This document shows, piece after piece, positions 19,451-28,331 of a DNA stretch of 64,000 nucleotides. The stretch is from positions 124,001 to 188,000 of the forward strand of contig MKVT01000034.1 of assembly GCA_001898935.1 (NCBI GenBank), given 5' to 3'. The notes beneath the pieces were generated by a model. That model was not told where the DNA came from and searched no databases. It worked only from the letters and a program-made list of their open reading frames with translations. The stretch is from Paludibacter sp. 47-17. GTDB lineage: Bacteria; Bacteroidota; Bacteroidia; Bacteroidales; Paludibacteraceae. Position 1 is the stretch's first letter, and the number at the start of each line of letters is the position of its first letter. The position numbers were made by a program, and so were the translations under genes.

Positions 19451-20128
19451 TTAAACAACTATCCAAATTAAAATTACTACAATTAGCAAAGCAGGTAACA
19501 TATTCATGATTCTTAACCTTTTAATTTCCAAAATATTAATTGCTAAACCTAGCAATAAAATTCCACCGGTATTGGTTAATCCATGAATAATATCCGGTGT
19601 AAAAAACCGGCTTGCATACATCGATAAAAGGGTGATCGATCCCTGAAACAGCAATAATGGTATTGCTGCAAAAACAACTCCTATTCCCAGGGCTGATGCG
19701 AGTAACAATGCGGAGAAGAAATCCATCAAGGATTTCGTCAGTAACAAATCCGACGAAACTCCGGTTCCTTCCTGAATCGCTCCAACTATGGTCATCGAAC
19801 CCACACAGAACAGTAGAAATGCTGTCACGAGTCCTTCGGTAAACCGGTCGCTTCCGATCCGAAGTTTTTTTCTTAACATTTCACTGAGCCGATCGGTTTG
19901 CTTTTCTAAATTCAGCAGTTCGCCGGTTATCGAACCAAGTGCCAGACTACCTACAACAATCAAAATATGATTTAGTTCCCACACCATCGAAATACCTATA
20001 GCCAGGGTAAACAAACCGATAGCCTGAAAATAAATGGAAGTCATGCGCTCAGGCATATTCTTTTTCAGCAACATACCCAAACTGCCTCCCGCAATCACTG
20101 CCGCTGTATTTACAAGTGTGCCAATCAT
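19451..20128 (-). CDS. DUF554 family membrane protein
   Basis: 225 residues with about six hydrophobic segments. MIGTLVNTAAVIAGGSLGMLL is the typical DUF554 N-terminus, and GSMTIVGAIQEG with TKSLMDFFSALLLASALGIGV matches the two-fold repeat of the family. The function is unknown in the family; an inner-membrane transport role has been suggested only by topology. It precedes the carboxylase operon in the same direction with a 70-base gap that contains a promoter, so they need not be co-transcribed. Confidence 0.88.
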   Translation of the reverse strand: MIGTLVNTAAVIAGGSLGMLLKKNMPERMTSIYFQAIGLFTLAIGISMVWELNHILIVVGSLALGSITGELLNLEKQTDRLSEMLRKKLRIGSDRFTEGLVTAFLLFCVGSMTIVGAIQEGTGVSSDLLLTKSLMDFFSALLLASALGIGVVFAAIPLLLFQGSITLLSMYASRFFTPDIIHGLTNTGGILLLGLAINILEIKRLRIMNMLPALLIVVILIWIVV

Positions 20129-20207
20129 ATCAATTTTTTTTACGTTTTTTGGGGACGCTAAGATAGATATTTTACTTTTAAAATGATTAGAACATACGAA
20201 AATTCAT

Positions 20208-20215
20208 TATATTTG
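20208..20215 (+). promoter_or_regulatory. Predicted -7 element for the AddB-like gene
   Basis: TATATTTG, an exact TAnnTTTG match, 29 bases before the ATG at 20245. Confidence 0.5.
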
Positions 20216-20244
20216 CAAGAAAATTCATTTGAGGCGATTGTGGG

Positions 20245-23124
20245 ATGAAACACTTTTTACATAGGGTTGCAGAAATCTTTTTTCAAAATTATACATCTGA
20301 AATAAACCGCTTTACGTTTGTATTTCCCAACCGTAGGGCCGGACTTTTTTTTCAGCAATACCTGGCCGAAGTAGCTGCCCGACCTTTTTTTTCGCCTTCC
20401 ATTATCACGATCGAACAATGGTTTGAAAATGCGTCCAGTTACGTCGCTGCCGACAAGCTATTTCAATTGTTCCGTTTATACGAATTATTCAAAAAAGAGA
20501 GCAACTCGACCGAAACCTTTGACAGTTTTGCTTTCTGGGGTGAAATAATACTCAACGATTTCAATGAGGTAGATAAATACCTCGCGGATGCCCAACAACT
20601 TTTCGGGAATATTGCCGATCTAAAAAATATCGATGAAAAGTTCGATTACTTTTCCGAGAGCCAATTGGAGGCTATTCGTTCATTTTGGAAAAACTTCACT
20701 CCCCTGCCCGATAAAAAAAGCCAGCTGGAATTCCTCGAAACCTGGAAAGTGCTCCATGCCTTATATACCTTGTTCCGCAATTCGCTTAAAGAAGAGGGCT
20801 TAGCCTACGAAGGAATGATGATGAGGGAAGTGGTCGACATGCTTCAGCAAAATCGCATTCCAGCCTGGTTAGCCAACAAGGAATTCGTATTTATTGGATT
20901 TAATGCGCTTAATCCCTGCGAAAAAGCGATGATGACCGTACTCAAAAAAATGGGGAAAGCCGATTTTTACTGGGATTACGAAGCCGACACATTGCAGGAT
21001 CCTGAAAATCCCGCTTCACGATTTTTTATTGAAAACACCACGCTTTTTCCCTCCAACTTCACTATATCCCGTGAAAACCGACCGCTCTCGGACAAAAAAA
21101 TACATTTAATCAATGTGCCTTCGGGAGTGGGACAAGCCAAACAGGCCTATTCAATTCTGAACACCCTGTATCCCGAAGGAAGTGAAGAAGAGTCGTTTTT
21201 GCAAACTGCCATCGTGTTGCCCGACGAACAATTATTAATGCCGTTATTGTACTCGATCCCTTCTCACATTAAAAAAATTAATGTTACCATGGGCTATCCG
21301 ATGCAACTGACTCCGGTGTCGGGGCTAATGGATCATATTTTTGAAATGCACCGCCGGAAAAAACAGAAAGGCAATGTGTATTCATTTTATCACCAAACCG
21401 TTACCAATATCCTGAACCATCAGTTTATAGCAGAAGTGGAAAGTTCGGCAAGTAAGGATCTTATAAAAAAAATTACTGCTGAAAATAAAATCTATATCGA
21501 GGATACGTATTTGCACACAAATGATCTTTTCACCGCATTATTCCAAGCCGATATTGATGTTCACAAGTTTCTACCTTACTTAAAAGACACTTTATTTCTA
21601 CTATACAGATCGTGGAAATGGAAGCACGAAAGCACTTCAAATTCATTAGAAGCAGGTTTTCTGTACCAGTATTATAATGCCGTTACCCGACTTGAGCAAT
21701 TGATCGAGCAACATTCGGACATCGAAATACTGAATCTTGATACGCTGCTACGCATTGTACGTGAGTTGACGTCCACCATTACGGTTCCTTTTGTGGGCGA
21801 ACCGCTCGATGGTTTACAATTGATGGGTGTTTTGGAAACCCGCGGACTCGACTTTAAAAACGTCATAATCTGTTCGTTTAACGAAGGTATTTATCCTAAA
21901 AAAAGTTTTACGAACAGTTTTATACCCTATCAGCTTCGAAAAGGTTTCGAATTACCCACCTATGAACAATTGGATGCAGTAACCGCCTATAACTTTTACA
22001 GGCTCTTACATCACGCCGAAAATATATATTTTCTTACCGACAGTCGTGCCGAGAGCGGCTCTACCGGTGAAGTAAGCCGGTTTTTCTATCAGCTCTGCTA
22101 CTATTATGGAATCGATATTCACACATCGTCGCCGGCAGTGAATGTATCCTTCGCCACACCGCAGTTACTCACTGTGAAAAAAGACGAACGTTTACTCCGG
22201 CTGCTTGACGAATATAAGGTTGAATGCAATGGAACGAGGGCGTTATCGGCCAGTGGTATCAATACTTACATCAAATGTCCGCTCGCGTTCTACCTATCGG
22301 TTCTGGAGGATGTCGAGAAGCTCGACACAATTGCCGAAACAGTCGAAAACGATACTTTCGGAAATATATTTCATTACGTGATGTCGGAATTGTATGCCCC
22401 CTTTACCGGCCGACTGCTCACCGGCGATACCTTAGAAGGTATGTTAAAAAACGAATCGCATATTGAACGGTTATTATCGCAGGCTTTTGCTTTTTATTTC
22501 TTCAAAAAGGACAAAGGTACGACTGTGGAGCTCGAAGGAAACAACCTTTTAATAGCAACAGTACTTCTTAAATACATTAAAGGAGTTGTTCGTAAAGACA
22601 TCGAATACGCCCCTTTTACTTATCTCGGAGGTGAAAAACCAGTTCGCTCTGTATTACCTACCCTGTACGGTACGATCCGATTGAAAGGCTATATCGACCG
22701 GATCGACCGGAAAGAAAATCGCGTAAGGATTCTCGATTACAAAACGGGTAGCGGAACATTGGATTTGAAAAACTGGGACAGCCTGTTCGACCGGAATTTA
22801 AAACCTACCGATCGTCCCAAGCACATCTTGCAGACCTTTCTTTATGGTTATCTATATGCGGCGGAAAACGAACATAATGTCATAACACCCGGGCTTTTTT
22901 TTACAAAAAAGGTCTTCGACGAACAATTCACCACCAATTTAAGTTATAAAGACGAACAAAATGTAAAAAACACCATCGAAAACTATTATGATTTTGAAAA
23001 CGAATTTATTCCGCGCATCCGTGCCTGTGTGGAGGAGATTTTTAATCCTCAGGTACCGTTTGTACAAACAGCGGTAAAGGAAGCTTGTTCCTATTGTGAT
23101 TACAAAACACTATGCAAAAGGTAA
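20245..23124 (+). CDS. AddB-like PD-(D/E)XK nuclease with iron-sulfur cluster
   Basis: 959 residues. The C-terminal third is a RecB-type nuclease domain: GYIDRIDRKENRVRILDYKTGS carries the Asp...Asp-Tyr-Lys active site. An Fe-S staple is formed by Cys in YIKCPLAFYL and the C-terminal CSYCDYKTLC (Cx2Cx5C), the pattern known from AddB and Cas4. The N-terminal region (FVFPNRRAGLFFQQYL) is where AddB has a Walker-like loop, but no intact GxGKT is seen, so this half is probably a degenerate helicase fold. The likely role is DNA double-strand break processing with an AddA-type helicase encoded elsewhere. It is a single gene with its own promoter. Confidence 0.87.
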   Translation: MKHFLHRVAEIFFQNYTSEINRFTFVFPNRRAGLFFQQYLAEVAARPFFSPSIITIEQWFENASSYVAADKLFQLFRLYELFKKESNSTETFDSFAFWGEIILNDFNEVDKYLADAQQLFGNIADLKNIDEKFDYFSESQLEAIRSFWKNFTPLPDKKSQLEFLETWKVLHALYTLFRNSLKEEGLAYEGMMMREVVDMLQQNRIPAWLANKEFVFIGFNALNPCEKAMMTVLKKMGKADFYWDYEADTLQDPENPASRFFIENTTLFPSNFTISRENRPLSDKKIHLINVPSGVGQAKQAYSILNTLYPEGSEEESFLQTAIVLPDEQLLMPLLYSIPSHIKKINVTMGYPMQLTPVSGLMDHIFEMHRRKKQKGNVYSFYHQTVTNILNHQFIAEVESSASKDLIKKITAENKIYIEDTYLHTNDLFTALFQADIDVHKFLPYLKDTLFLLYRSWKWKHESTSNSLEAGFLYQYYNAVTRLEQLIEQHSDIEILNLDTLLRIVRELTSTITVPFVGEPLDGLQLMGVLETRGLDFKNVIICSFNEGIYPKKSFTNSFIPYQLRKGFELPTYEQLDAVTAYNFYRLLHHAENIYFLTDSRAESGSTGEVSRFFYQLCYYYGIDIHTSSPAVNVSFATPQLLTVKKDERLLRLLDEYKVECNGTRALSASGINTYIKCPLAFYLSVLEDVEKLDTIAETVENDTFGNIFHYVMSELYAPFTGRLLTGDTLEGMLKNESHIERLLSQAFAFYFFKKDKGTTVELEGNNLLIATVLLKYIKGVVRKDIEYAPFTYLGGEKPVRSVLPTLYGTIRLKGYIDRIDRKENRVRILDYKTGSGTLDLKNWDSLFDRNLKPTDRPKHILQTFLYGYLYAAENEHNVITPGLFFTKKVFDEQFTTNLSYKDEQNVKNTIENYYDFENEFIPRIRACVEEIFNPQVPFVQTAVKEACSYCDYKTLCKR

Positions 23125-23139
23125 TTCATCAGCGGATTT

Positions 23140-23168
23140 TTTACCCCATATGCATACTCTTTACCCCA
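23140..23168. repeat. Direct repeat of TTTACCCCA upstream of the kor operon
   Basis: TTTACCCCA occurs at 23140-23148 and again at 23160-23168, 20 bases apart (about two helical turns), in the 173-base gap before korD. It could be a regulator site, but there is no other support. Confidence 0.35.
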
Positions 23169-23297
23169 AATAATCATTTTTAGGCCCAATGAAACCCGGA
23201 ATTTCCCGTTTTTAACACATCTGTGGTTTGAAACCCCTTACTTTGCGTTAACTTTAATCACAAATAAAAAACTGTCATAAAAAGACGTTCAATTATC

Positions 23298-23522
23298 ATG
23301 GCAAAATTTAAAGGAGCTATAGTCGTAAATACGGAAAGGTGTAAAGGCTGCGACCTGTGTGTGGTAGCCTGTCCGACCGAAACGCTGGCATTGTCGAACG
23401 ATGCCAACAGCAAAGGTTACAACTTTTCGTTCATGGAAAAAGAAGAGAATTGTACGGGATGTGCTGCGTGCGCACATGTATGTCCCGATGCGTGTATAAC
23501 AGTTTATCGAATTAAGATATGA
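23298..23522 (+). CDS. korD: Ferredoxin-type delta subunit of 2-oxoacid:ferredoxin oxidoreductase
   Basis: 74 residues with two [4Fe-4S] motifs: CKGCDLCVVAC near residue 14 and CTGCAACAHVC near residue 54. This is the small electron-transfer subunit of a four-subunit 2-oxoacid:ferredoxin oxidoreductase. It passes electrons from the thiamine site to soluble ferredoxin. Its TGA stop overlaps the next start (ATGA), and the order delta-alpha-beta-gamma is that of Kor/Vor enzymes. Confidence 0.93.
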   Translation: MAKFKGAIVVNTERCKGCDLCVVACPTETLALSNDANSKGYNFSFMEKEENCTGCAACAHVCPDACITVYRIKI

Positions 23523-24607
23523 CAAAACATAGCGAAGAAATAACCCTCATGAAAGGGAATGAAGCGGTGGCTCATGCGGCAGTGCGATGTGGATGCGACG
23601 GGTATTTCGGATATCCTATTACTCCCCAGTCGGAGATCCTGGAAACCCTTATGGAAATTGAGCCCTGGAAAACTACGGGTATGGTGGTTCTGCAGGCCGA
23701 AAGTGAAGTTGCCTCTATCAATATGGTGTATGGAGGTGCCGGTTGCGGGAAAAAAGTAATGACTACCTCGTCGAGTCCCGGAGTAAGTTTGATGCAGGAG
23801 GGAGTATCGTATATGGCGGGTGCCGAATTACCCGGTGTGATCGTCAATGTAATGCGTGGTGGTCCGGGCTTGGGAACTATTCAGCCGAGTCAGGCCGATT
23901 ATTTTCAGGCAGTAAAAGGCGGAGGACATGGCGATTACCGTATGCCTGTACTCGCGCCGGCATCGGTACAGGAAATGGCGGATTTCACGGTATTAGCATT
24001 CGACCTGGCCTTTAAATACCTTACGCCTACGATGATTCTGGCCGATGGCATTATCGGTCAGATGATGGAAAAGGTAATATTACCCCCTTTCCGGCCCCGG
24101 CGGACAGAGGATGAAATTCGTGAGCAATGTCCCTGGGCTACTTTAGGTAAGACCCCCGAACGGGATCCGAATTATATTTCGTCGCTGGAACTACGTTCCG
24201 AGGAAATGGAAAAGATCAACCTCCGGCTGCAAGCCCGTTACCGCGAAATTGAAAAACACGAAGTTCGATACGAAGAAATCCAATGCGACGATGCTGAATA
24301 TATCTTTGTTGCTTTTGGGACAATGGCGCGGGTTTGTCAGAAAGCGGTAGAATTGGCGCGGGCCGAAGGAATTAAAGCAGGTTTATTGCGTCCGGTCACC
24401 CTGTTCCCCTACCCTACTCAACGAGTAAGCGTGCTGGCACAAACGGTAAAAGGATTTTTATCGGTTGAAATGAGTGCCGGTCAGATGGTGGAAGATGTTC
24501 GTCTGGCCGTATCGGGAACTGTGCCGGTTGAATTTTACGGACGAATGGGAGGAATCGTTCCTTCTCCGAGTGAAGTGTTGAATGCCTTAAAAACAAAATT
24601 CTTATGA
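23519..24607 (+). CDS. korA: 2-oxoacid:ferredoxin oxidoreductase alpha subunit (KorA/VorB)
   Basis: 362 residues. It has the pyruvate:ferredoxin oxidoreductase domain I fold (GNEAVAHAAVRCGCDGYFGYPITPQSEILE) followed by the transketolase C-terminal-like domain (FVAFGTMARVCQKAVELARAEGIKAGLLRP). LQAESEVASINMVYGGAGCGKKVMTTSSSPG is characteristic of Kor/Vor alpha subunits. The enzyme oxidatively decarboxylates a 2-oxoacid to acyl-CoA and reduces ferredoxin, or runs reductively. The substrate, 2-oxoglutarate or branched-chain 2-oxoacids, cannot be decided here. It overlaps its neighbours by 4 bases on each side. Confidence 0.92.
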   Translation: MTKHSEEITLMKGNEAVAHAAVRCGCDGYFGYPITPQSEILETLMEIEPWKTTGMVVLQAESEVASINMVYGGAGCGKKVMTTSSSPGVSLMQEGVSYMAGAELPGVIVNVMRGGPGLGTIQPSQADYFQAVKGGGHGDYRMPVLAPASVQEMADFTVLAFDLAFKYLTPTMILADGIIGQMMEKVILPPFRPRRTEDEIREQCPWATLGKTPERDPNYISSLELRSEEMEKINLRLQARYREIEKHEVRYEEIQCDDAEYIFVAFGTMARVCQKAVELARAEGIKAGLLRPVTLFPYPTQRVSVLAQTVKGFLSVEMSAGQMVEDVRLAVSGTVPVEFYGRMGGIVPSPSEVLNALKTKFL

Positions 24608-25368
24608 GTAGTATCCAAGATATCGTCGATCCAGCCAATCTGGTTTACGAAAAAACAACGGTAATGAACGACACACCCATGCATTATTGCCCGGGTTGCA
24701 GCCACGGGGTTGTTCATAAAATTTTAGGTGAAATCATTCAGGAAATGGGTATACAGGAAAAAACCATCGGAGTGGCTCCGGTAGGTTGTGCGGTATTTGC
24801 CTACAAGTACCTCGACATCGACTGGCAGCAGGCGGCACACGGCCGTGCACCTGCAGTGGCAACGGCGATCAAGCGTTTACTTCCCGATCGCTATGTATTT
24901 ACTTACCAGGGCGATGGCGACCTGGCAGCTATCGGTACAGCCGAAACAATTCATGCCTGCAGCCGGGGCGAGAACATTGCCATTATTTATATCAACAACG
25001 GAATCTATGGTATGACGGGTGGACAAATGGCCCCTACTACACTTCCGGGAATGAAGTCGACTACTTCGCCCAACGGACGCGACCAACAGTTGGAAGGGCA
25101 TGCACTCGACATGTCGAAACTGCTGGTACAGCTGGATGGTGTGTGCTATGTAACCCGTCAGAGTGTACATACAGTAGGTGCAGTTCGTAAAACGAAAAAA
25201 GCCATTCGCAAGGCGCTGGAAAACTCAATGTTAAACAAAGGAACTTCGATTGTTGAAGTTGTATCGACCTGTAATTCGGGCTGGAGAATGTCTCCGGCCG
25301 ATTCCAATACCTGGATGGAAGAAAACATGTTTCCGGTGTATGGTTTGGGCGATTTAAAAGATATTTAA
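24604..25368 (+). CDS. korB: 2-oxoacid:ferredoxin oxidoreductase beta subunit (KorB/VorA)
   Basis: 254 residues; the thiamine diphosphate-binding subunit. HYCPGCSHG carries Cys ligands of the internal [4Fe-4S] cluster. The ThDP/Mg motif is GDGDLAAIGTAETIHACSRG followed by YINNGIYGMTGGQMAPTT. It overlaps korA by ATGA, and korG follows after three bases, so the four genes should be translated together. Confidence 0.94.
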   Translation: MSSIQDIVDPANLVYEKTTVMNDTPMHYCPGCSHGVVHKILGEIIQEMGIQEKTIGVAPVGCAVFAYKYLDIDWQQAAHGRAPAVATAIKRLLPDRYVFTYQGDGDLAAIGTAETIHACSRGENIAIIYINNGIYGMTGGQMAPTTLPGMKSTTSPNGRDQQLEGHALDMSKLLVQLDGVCYVTRQSVHTVGAVRKTKKAIRKALENSMLNKGTSIVEVVSTCNSGWRMSPADSNTWMEENMFPVYGLGDLKDI

Positions 25369-25371
25369 GTT

Positions 25372-25920
25372 ATGACAGAAGAAATTATAATATCTGGTTT
25401 CGGCGGACAGGGTGTGCTGTCGATGGGTAAAATCCTGGCATATTCGGGATTGGTTCAGGGTCAGGAAGTAAGTTGGATGCCGTCGTACGGGCCGGAGCAA
25501 CGTGGAGGGACGGCGAATGTAACCGTTATTTTGAGTAACGAACGGATTAGCTCGCCTGTATTAAATGCATACGACACTGCCATTGTTCTCAATCAACCGT
25601 CGCTCGAGAAATTTGAACCGATGGTAAAACCGGGCGGGACATTAATATTCGACGGAAACGGGATGCACAAACTCCCCACACGAACCGATATACGTGTATA
25701 TCAAATCAATGCAACCGAATATGCCTACGCCAATAATGCATCCAAAACCATCAACATGATCATATTGGGTGGTTTGCTAAAGGTCCGCCCCATTGTTGAA
25801 ATCGAAAATGTGTTGAAGGGATTGAAGAAAACACTGCCTCCCCGTCATCATCATTTATTACCTCTGAACGAAAAAGCAATCCATACGGGAATGGATCTGA
25901 TTCAATCGTTTACAGTTTAA
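25372..25920 (+). CDS. korC: 2-oxoacid:ferredoxin oxidoreductase gamma subunit
   Basis: 182 residues of the POR gamma domain: ISGFGGQGVLSMGKILAYSG at the N-terminus and SWMPSYGPEQRGGTANVTV next to it, both family signatures. It completes the enzyme. The 3' end overlaps the convergent prmA gene by 11 bases, with no terminator between them. Confidence 0.94.
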   Translation: MTEEIIISGFGGQGVLSMGKILAYSGLVQGQEVSWMPSYGPEQRGGTANVTVILSNERISSPVLNAYDTAIVLNQPSLEKFEPMVKPGGTLIFDGNGMHKLPTRTDIRVYQINATEYAYANNASKTINMIILGGLLKVRPIVEIENVLKGLKKTLPPRHHHLLPLNEKAIHTGMDLIQSFTV

Positions 25921-26749
25921 TTGTTGTAACAACTGCCCAATTATTTTTCTCACGAGACGAAATCAATTTCAACCCGTTGTGATTCATTTCTTCTTCCAAT
26001 ACCGGAATATCGGCAGTGTAAAATCCGCTCATGTACAATACTCCGCCCTCATTGAGGCTTGCGGAGTATTGTTTCATATCCTCCAGCAATATATTCCGGT
26101 TGATATTGGCAAAAATCACATCTGCTTTTACCGTTTTTAATTTTTCAGCTCCACCTAATTCTATTTGTATCCAGTTCACTCCGTTGGTTTGAATATTCTC
26201 GGCCGAATTTTCGGTGCACCATGGATCAATGTCGATGGCGATTACGGGTTTTGCACCTCTCTTGGCTGCAAGAATTGCGAGTACGGCGGTACCGCATCCC
26301 ATATCCAGTACCAGCTTACCATTCAAATCAACCGAGAGAATTTCTTCGATCATCAAACTGGTGGTTTCGTGATGTCCTGTGCCGAACGACATTTTGGGAT
26401 CGATCACTATATCGTATTCGGCTTGCGGAACATCGGTATGAAACGAGCTGTGGATCACACATTTATCACCGATTACAATAGGTTCAAAATAGTGCTTTTC
26501 CCATTCTTCATTCCAGTTTATCTGATCTACGTTGATTATTTCGTACTGTATATCAGTGGTATACGGAAAATTCGCCAATAAATGCTTCAAGGCATCTTCG
26601 TTAAACTCTTCCCGTTGTATATAGGCGACCATTCCATCCACATCTTCTTCAAAACTTTCGAAACCAATTTCGCCCAGGTACGAGGCCAATAAATCGACAA
26701 TGTATTCTTCGTTGGGCTGAATAGTTAATTTTAGTTCAATATACTGCAT
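25910..26749 (-). CDS. prmA: Ribosomal protein L11 methyltransferase PrmA
   Basis: SAM-dependent methylation of ribosomal protein L11. 279 residues. An N-terminal substrate-recognition domain (residues 1-100) precedes the Rossmann domain. Signature segments: DPKMSFGTGHHETTSLM, VLDMGCGTAVLAILAAKRGA and IFANINRNIL, the last taking the place of the usual ANI motif. A single gene, convergent with the kor operon. Confidence 0.93.
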   Translation of the reverse strand: MQYIELKLTIQPNEEYIVDLLASYLGEIGFESFEEDVDGMVAYIQREEFNEDALKHLLANFPYTTDIQYEIINVDQINWNEEWEKHYFEPIVIGDKCVIHSSFHTDVPQAEYDIVIDPKMSFGTGHHETTSLMIEEILSVDLNGKLVLDMGCGTAVLAILAAKRGAKPVIAIDIDPWCTENSAENIQTNGVNWIQIELGGAEKLKTVKADVIFANINRNILLEDMKQYSASLNEGGVLYMSGFYTADIPVLEEEMNHNGLKLISSREKNNWAVVTTIKL

Positions 26750-26901
26750 ACTTCAGATTTAATCGTAAATTTGAAGACAAAGATACGTTTTTTTTATGAG
26801 CTGTAAAGCATATCGATTTAACTCATAATGGTATAATAATTGTTACTATCGTATCGTTTGAATTAAAAAAAATTGAAGTAGTTAATTAAAGCAATAGAGT
26901 C

Positions 26902-28278
26902 ATGAAACCACTTAGTATTACTATTCTTATGCTATCGCTGATCCTCAATGGATTACAAGCTCAGCAGGTTTTTGATGATGTGTATTTCACGCCTTCGGAA
27001 GCAAAAAAAGAGACCTCGGTTACTAAGCCGAAAGTACAAAAGAAGCCCGTTTATAAAAACGGAGCTAAAGAAATTATCTTCATTCAATCGGACGAGGCAA
27101 AAAAAATCATCAATAAAGGCGATACCATTTTTGTTCTTTCCGAAATGAACGACAGCCTTGCCAATTTAAAAGATAGCATATACGCCGACGATGAAGGGTA
27201 TTATTTGAATGACTTCAACGGTACAGAATCCGATTATGAGTATGCCGAACGAATCCGTCGTTTTCATAATCCCAAGTACGCCATTCATATTTCCGATCCT
27301 CAGTATACCGATATTTACTTTCTAAATTCCAACGATTGGAACGTATATGTCGATGGTTCGTATGCATGGATCACTCCAACATGGACCAACCCTTCCTGGT
27401 TCGATTACCATTACCGGCCCTATGGGTATAGCAGCTGGTACTGGCGCAACAGTTTATGGAGTCCTTATTCTTTATATAGTAGTTGGTACAATCCGTGGTA
27501 CTACGGCGGATATTATGACGGATTCTACGGAGGTTATTATGGTGGCTATTACGGAGGATATTATGGCGGATACTACGGTAGATACCCTTATTGGGGAAGT
27601 ACTTACGTTACCCACCGTGAACCTCGAAACAGGAATTACAATGAATCGACCCGCAGGGAGCAATACTACAATGGCGGTACGCGTCAAACCATATCCGGCT
27701 CTTCGACCAGGGTAGGAAGAACCAACGAAAGTACCATTGTCACCCGGAATTCGGTAGTATCGGCCGACCGGTCGGTTCGCGTTGTCGACCGATCGGTATC
27801 AACTGCCGCCAGAGGTTCGTCAGTTGTTCGTTCACAGGACAATACAGCCAGTAGAAATGAATCTACTTTCAGATCGACCGGCACCAGAGCGACAACTTCG
27901 CGCACTTCCGATATTATCAGCACACGTCCGAGAACGACTGAAATCTCGGGAGGCAATCGCAGGGGAGAAACAGTAACTGTTGCAACGCCGCGTACATCGA
28001 CCGCCACCTCGCGTTCAACAGTGACAACATCCCGTACCAGCACACCGTCGACAGTACGAAGCTCCTCATCGTCGAGCTCTGCTGGAAGCAGAAGTTCTTC
28101 GTACACGCCTTCTTCCAGTTCGTCGTCTTCCTCCAGCCGAAGCTCGAGTTCTTCTTCCTACTCCTCTAGCAGCAGTAGCAGCAGCAGTAGAAGTACCAGT
28201 AGTAGCAGCAGTGGAGGGTCCTACTCGGGCGGATCGTCCAGAAGTTCGGGCGGTTCCAGTTCGGGAGGAAGAAGATAA
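26902..28278 (+). CDS. Exported Gly/Tyr-rich and Ser-rich low-complexity protein
   Basis: 458 residues, not recognised as a characterised family. A signal peptide ends near LNGLQAQQ (residue 21). Residues of about 30-150 are a normal globular region, including FIQSDEAKKIINKGDTIFVL. Residues of about 150-235 are aromatic (WYNPWYY) and hold a GGYY repeat run. The rest is Thr/Arg/Ser-rich and ends in long Ser runs mixed with Gly. This composition suggests a surface, matrix or cell-envelope structural protein. It is followed after 53 bases by the OmpP1/FadL-like gene, probably in the same transcript. Confidence 0.72.
   Translation: MKPLSITILMLSLILNGLQAQQVFDDVYFTPSEAKKETSVTKPKVQKKPVYKNGAKEIIFIQSDEAKKIINKGDTIFVLSEMNDSLANLKDSIYADDEGYYLNDFNGTESDYEYAERIRRFHNPKYAIHISDPQYTDIYFLNSNDWNVYVDGSYAWITPTWTNPSWFDYHYRPYGYSSWYWRNSLWSPYSLYSSWYNPWYYGGYYDGFYGGYYGGYYGGYYGGYYGRYPYWGSTYVTHREPRNRNYNESTRREQYYNGGTRQTISGSSTRVGRTNESTIVTRNSVVSADRSVRVVDRSVSTAARGSSVVRSQDNTASRNESTFRSTGTRATTSRTSDIISTRPRTTEISGGNRRGETVTVATPRTSTATSRSTVTTSRTSTPSTVRSSSSSSSAGSRSSSYTPSSSSSSSSSRSSSSSSYSSSSSSSSSRSTSSSSSGGSYSGGSSRSSGGSSSGGRR
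27505..27576 (+). repeat. Six 12-bp units encoding (D/G)GYY/F
   Basis: Six consecutive 12-base units of the form GGNGGNTAYTAY, with synonymous third-base differences. The second unit is GACGGATTCTAC. The third-base variation shows selection on the peptide rather than a recent slippage expansion. Confidence 0.8.
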
Positions 28279-28331
28279 ATATACCTGCAGAATAAAAATC
28301 AAAAACACAATCGAATTAAATATTAACGAAT

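Noticed and set aside
27529-27576. CRISPR-like short repeats
   Set aside because: The 12-bp units are in frame and encode GGYY; there are no spacers or cas genes in the window.
27684-28106. 140-codon open frame antisense to the Ser/Thr-rich tail
   Set aside because: Low-complexity coding sequence yields long Val/Glu-rich antisense frames by chance.
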